Source: CAZPFP01 sp964585895
GTDB taxonomy: Bacteria > Patescibacteriota > Microgenomatia > PFEM01 > JAHIFH01
Direction of reading: 5' to 3'
DNA length: 7,415 bases
Assembly: GCA_964585895.1 (NCBI GenBank)
Contig: CAZPFP010000031.1
Coordinates: 1-7,415 of the forward strand
Part shown: positions 4,974 through 7,415 of the stretch, one piece after another
Numbering within the stretch: the first letter of the stretch is position 1
Layout of the letters: each line of letters opens with the position of its first letter
Notes under the pieces: generated by a model
What the model was told of the DNA's origin: nothing
What the model saw: only the letters and a program-made list of their open reading frames with translations
Databases searched by the model: none
Position numbers and translations under genes: made by a program

Positions 4974-6197
4974 TTATTCATATCTTAAGGCGTCAATCGG
5001 CTGTAATTTGGCTGCTTTTTGGGCTGGATACCAACCAAATAATACGCCGATGGCAGCAGATACTCCAAATGCTAAAAGAATAGATGGCAACGAAAATGTA
5101 AATGGCAAACCCATCGAGTGTGAAAGGACAGAGGAGACACCTATCCCTAAAACGACACCGATTATTCCACCCACAAAAGTAATCATCATGGCCTCAAGTA
5201 AGAACTGGGCAGTAATGATTTTCTTTTTTGCTCCCAGTGCTTTTCGCAAACCTATTTCGCGAGTTCTCTCAGTCACAGTAACCAGCATAATATTCATAAT
5301 GCCAATCCCGCCAACAATAAGGGATATGGCGGCAATGCCAGACAAAAGAGTTGTAAATATACCCGTAACTTGAGTGGCCGTTCCTAAAATATCTTCTTGA
5401 GACATAATCGAAAAATCAGCTTGGGTTGGATCTTTTATCTTATGCCTCGCCAATAAAAAATAGCCAATCTCATCTTGAGCTTGATTCATCAGATTCTCAC
5501 TAATAGCTTCTATATAAATAGAGCTTACATAATTCACGCCAAAAAGAAGTTTCTGAGCAGTGGTTAGGGGCACAAAAACCCTATCGTCCTGATTCATCAG
5601 ACCGCTCCCACCCTTACTTTCCATCAGTCCAATAACATTAAAAGAAATTCCATTGATACGAATAGTTTTGCCAATCGGACTAACGCCCTCACCAAATAAA
5701 TCTACAGATGTTTGCGAACCTAAAATAGCCACTTTACTCATTCCGGTTAAATGTGACTCGCTAATAAAAAAACCAGCTGAAAGAGCAATACTTCTTATGC
5801 TGGCATATTCTGGGGTGACACCCGAAACTTGAGTGTTAGTATTATTTCTGCCAGCTACCACCTGAGTTCTGTTGCTGTATTCCGCTGATACGCTTTTAAC
5901 CGTCGTCAGTTCAGAAGAATCTTTGATTGCTTTAGCGTCGTTGTAGGTTAAAGTGGCCATTCCTCCCGAAGCTCCTCGAATACCACCGCTTCTCTGTGCA
6001 CCAGGCGTTACGGTGAGCAAGTTCGAACCTAAGGATTTAATCTGATTTTCTATCGAACGCTGCGAAGCTTGCCCTAAAGAGACAAGGGCAATTACACTGC
6101 CAATGCCAATAATCACCCCCAGCATCGCCAAACCCGTTCTTACTTTATTAAGAGCTAAAGTGGAAAAACTCTCCTCTACTAATTCTTGATAATCCAT
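4974..6197 (-). CDS. MacB/FtsX-type ABC transporter permease
   Basis: This is a 407-residue inner-membrane permease of the MacB family (MacB periplasmic core plus FtsX-like permease domain). Such proteins couple ATP hydrolysis to mechanical transfer of substrates, such as peptides, toxins or lipoproteins, to an adaptor. The topology is the expected one: membrane helix 1 at about 21-41, a large external domain at about 45-275, then three helices at about 280-305, 332-356 and 369-390. Signature stretches are NKVRTGLAMLGVIIGIGSVIA near the N terminus, TERTREIGLRKALGAKKK (309-326) and YPAQKAAKLQPIDALRYE at the C terminus. No ATPase domain is fused, unlike E. coli MacB. The ATG at 6197 directly abuts the ATPase stop codon (TAA then ATG) with no Shine-Dalgarno sequence, which points to translational coupling. 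The substrate cannot be inferred. Confidence 0.95.
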   Translation of the reverse strand: MDYQELVEESFSTLALNKVRTGLAMLGVIIGIGSVIALVSLGQASQRSIENQIKSLGSNLLTVTPGAQRSGGIRGASGGMATLTYNDAKAIKDSSELTTVKSVSAEYSNRTQVVAGRNNTNTQVSGVTPEYASIRSIALSAGFFISESHLTGMSKVAILGSQTSVDLFGEGVSPIGKTIRINGISFNVIGLMESKGGSGLMNQDDRVFVPLTTAQKLLFGVNYVSSIYIEAISENLMNQAQDEIGYFLLARHKIKDPTQADFSIMSQEDILGTATQVTGIFTTLLSGIAAISLIVGGIGIMNIMLVTVTERTREIGLRKALGAKKKIITAQFLLEAMMITFVGGIIGVVLGIGVSSVLSHSMGLPFTFSLPSILLAFGVSAAIGVLFGWYPAQKAAKLQPIDALRYE

Positions 6198-6905
6198 TTA
6201 TTTTGAGTTTTTTGGTAATAATCGCCGATTACCATTATTTTTATCTTCGACTATTCGACCATCTCGCAGGCGAATAATCCGCTTAGCATATTCAGCAATT
6301 TCTTGCTCATGAGTAATCATCAAAATTGTATTACCTTGCTCGTTCAAGTCTTCGAGAATCTCCATAATCTCTAATGCCTGTTTGGTAGCAATATTCCCTG
6401 TCGGTTCATCTGCCAAAATAATACTAGGGTTCATCGCCAAAGCTCTGGCAATCGCTACTCTTTGTTGCTGTCCTCCAGAAAGCTGATTAGGTGCATGGTG
6501 AATCCTATCACTTAAACCTACTCTTTCTAAATATCTTTTGGCTTTTTCCATTCTTTCTTCTTTAGAGATATCACCATACATCATCGGCACCATCACATTT
6601 TTCAAAGCAGAGGTTCTTGACAACAAGTTATAAGCCTGGAAAACAAAACCAATATTTTTATTCCTAATTTCAGCCAATTCATCATCATCTAAATTAGCAA
6701 TCAATTTTCCATCCAGCCAATACTCACCTTTGGTAGGAATATCCAAAGCACCAAGGATATGCATTAAAGTGGACTTGCCCGACCCGGACGGTCCCATAAT
6801 TGACACAAATTCTCCCTTTTCAATTTCAAAAGAAATATCATTAAGAGCAATTACTTCCACTTCACCAGTTTTATATGTCTTAGTAAGATGGGAAACCTTT
6901 ATCAT
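6198..6905 (-). CDS. ABC transporter ATP-binding protein (MacB/LolD type)
   Basis: This 235-residue cytoplasmic ATPase powers the adjacent permease. Motifs in order: Walker A GPSGSGKS at 38-45, Q-loop Q90 in FQAYNLL, signature LSGGQQQR at 142-149, Walker B IILADEP at 162-168 with catalytic E167, and switch histidine H199 in MITHE. It belongs to the MacB/LolD/FtsE-like group. The D-loop reads TGNIATK, where most relatives have an aspartate (GNLDS/T), so the usual D-loop Asp is an alanine. The frame opens at an ATG at 6920, but GGAGGAGG (6918-6911) sits 5 nt before the ATG at 6905, giving MIKVSHLTKTYKTGE, the normal family start; I chose that. The gene follows the adaptor stop by 18 bp and its stop codon abuts the permease start. 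Confidence 0.95.
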   Translation of the reverse strand: MIKVSHLTKTYKTGEVEVIALNDISFEIEKGEFVSIMGPSGSGKSTLMHILGALDIPTKGEYWLDGKLIANLDDDELAEIRNKNIGFVFQAYNLLSRTSALKNVMVPMMYGDISKEERMEKAKRYLERVGLSDRIHHAPNQLSGGQQQRVAIARALAMNPSIILADEPTGNIATKQALEIMEILEDLNEQGNTILMITHEQEIAEYAKRIIRLRDGRIVEDKNNGNRRLLPKNSK

Positions 6906-6910
6906 CTTTT

Positions 6911-6918
6911 CCTCCTCC
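6911..6918 (-). promoter_or_regulatory. ribosome binding site that fixes the ATPase start at 6905
   Basis: GGAGGAGG on the - strand (6918-6911) lies 5 nt before the ATG at 6905. The upstream in-frame ATG at 6920 overlaps the first G of this site and has no ribosome binding site of its own, and it would add only MEEEK, which is translated Shine-Dalgarno sequence. Confidence 0.8.
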
Positions 6919-6923
6919 ATTTA

Positions 6924-7302
6924 CTAACGAGCTATTCTCATCATACCGCCCATGCCTCCGCCAAATGGCGATGTTTCATTTTGCTGTGACCTTGTTGAAG
7001 AAACACTGCCACTAACTACTAAATCTCCCTCATTTAATCCGGAAATTATCTCTGTTTGGGTATCAGAGGATAAACCTACTCCTACTGGAACAGACTGCGA
7101 CTTGCCACCTACTAAGACACTGACATAACTTTGACCCTCCTGGCTTTGAACAACACCTGAAGGAACCAATAAAACATTATCTTTTCTATCAATGACTATA
7201 TTGGCTGTAACCGCCATGTTAGGTAGAACTTGGTCCGGAGAAGAGTCAAACTGAATAATGGCTGGGTATTGAGTTACTCCACTGCCCGTCTGACCAATTC
7301 TA
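6924..7302 (-). CDS. membrane fusion (MacA/HlyD-type adaptor) protein, C-terminal part
   Basis: The last 121 or so residues of a periplasmic adaptor of the MacA/HlyD/RND type, which links an ABC permease to the outside. The region from TGSGVTQYPAI resembles the adaptor beta-barrel (IIQFDSSPDQVLPNMAVTANI), followed by the membrane-proximal domain (DNVLLVPSGVVQ, SYVSVLVGG, VGLSSDTQTEIISGLNEGDLVVSG) and a Gly/Met-rich tail ending GGGMGGMMRIAR. The N-terminal signal or anchor, the helical hairpin and the lipoyl domain are not present. Instead the same frame continues to the window edge through helicase sequence (see next entry). The GTG at 7391 is therefore not a credible start, and the left boundary at 7302 is approximate. 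It is the first visible gene of the exporter operon, and the ATPase start follows closely. Confidence 0.88.
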
Positions 7303-7415
7303 TCAACACGGCCTACCCTCTGAACTAAACGAATAATTGCCCAGGGGAGATCATAATTAACAACTATATACCCGTCCTGCAAATTTTGCACCTCACTTAA
7401 TACATCTGTTGCTAT
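7290..7415 (-). CDS. fragment of an SNF2-like helicase (motifs V and VI), fused in frame to the adaptor
   Basis: Reading in from the window edge, the 42 residues are unmistakable helicase sequence: motif V region IATDVLSEVQNLQD (residues 1-14), the VNYDLPW strand (19-25) and motif VI QRVGRVDRIGQ (32-42) with its arginine finger residues. These are hallmarks of the C-terminal RecA-like domain of SNF2-family superfamily 2 ATPases, which move along double-stranded DNA and are common in defence and phage-related loci. The glycine usual in SEGQNLQD is a valine here. The rest of a helicase should follow motif VI but is replaced directly by the adaptor beta-barrel at TGSGVTQY. No stop codon or frameshift separates the two. 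Whether this is a real gene or an assembly join cannot be told from the window. Confidence 0.85.

Noticed and set aside
6924..7391. A complete 155-residue gene starting at the GTG at 7391
   Set aside because: The GTG encodes an ordinary valine within helicase motif V (SEVQNLQD), and the frame stays open to the window edge, so it is an internal codon, not a start.

Overview
This AT-rich 7.4 kb window looks like a piece of a small bacterial genome from the Candidate Phyla Radiation (Patescibacteria, Parcubacteria-like). That is an inference from several things seen: a short Obg GTPase with no C-terminal extension, lean genes, a MacB-type three-gene ABC exporter followed by a small membrane-anchored DUF5666-like protein, and intergenic regions holding palindromic repeats built on CCTTCGACTRCGCTCAGG. 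The standard code fits: no long reading frame contains an internal TGA, and one gene ends on TGA. The length and the behaviour of both edges suggest that this may be a whole short contig.

Layout. The left edge (1-140) may hold the tail of an unidentified + strand gene. On the - strand, obg (120-1073) has a recognisable extended -10 promoter and a short hairpin leader. Then come two small + strand genes, a DUF167/YggU protein (1397-1618) and a stand-alone GIY-YIG nuclease-fold protein (1794-2066). Both sit among hairpin-forming repeats (1301-1379 and 1659-1775). Next is typA/bipA (2250-4058, + strand), with a good promoter at 2073-2101 and a structured leader of about 140 nt. A gene-free convergent stretch (4059-4515) carries an orphan promoter-like sequence, a hairpin and another repeat piece. 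The right-hand 2.9 kb is one - strand operon, transcribed right to left: membrane fusion (adaptor) protein, ABC ATPase (6198-6905), MacB-like permease (4974-6197) and small DUF5666-like anchored protein (4516-4947). Spacing between these genes is 3 to 26 bp counted from the upstream-most in-frame starts or the chosen ones.

How the genes work together. Obg and TypA are ribosome-associated translational GTPases of the core genome. The ABC cluster should form a MacAB-like tripartite export or lipoprotein/peptide-handling machine: adaptor, ATPase and FtsX-type permease, with the fourth protein as a possible accessory.

The most striking observation is at the right edge. The adaptor reading frame runs without a break into about 42 residues that are not adaptor at all, but motifs V and VI of an SNF2-like superfamily 2 helicase. 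This is either a real gene fusion or rearrangement, or an assembly chimera joined at a short shared sequence. I favour the chimera but cannot decide from the window.
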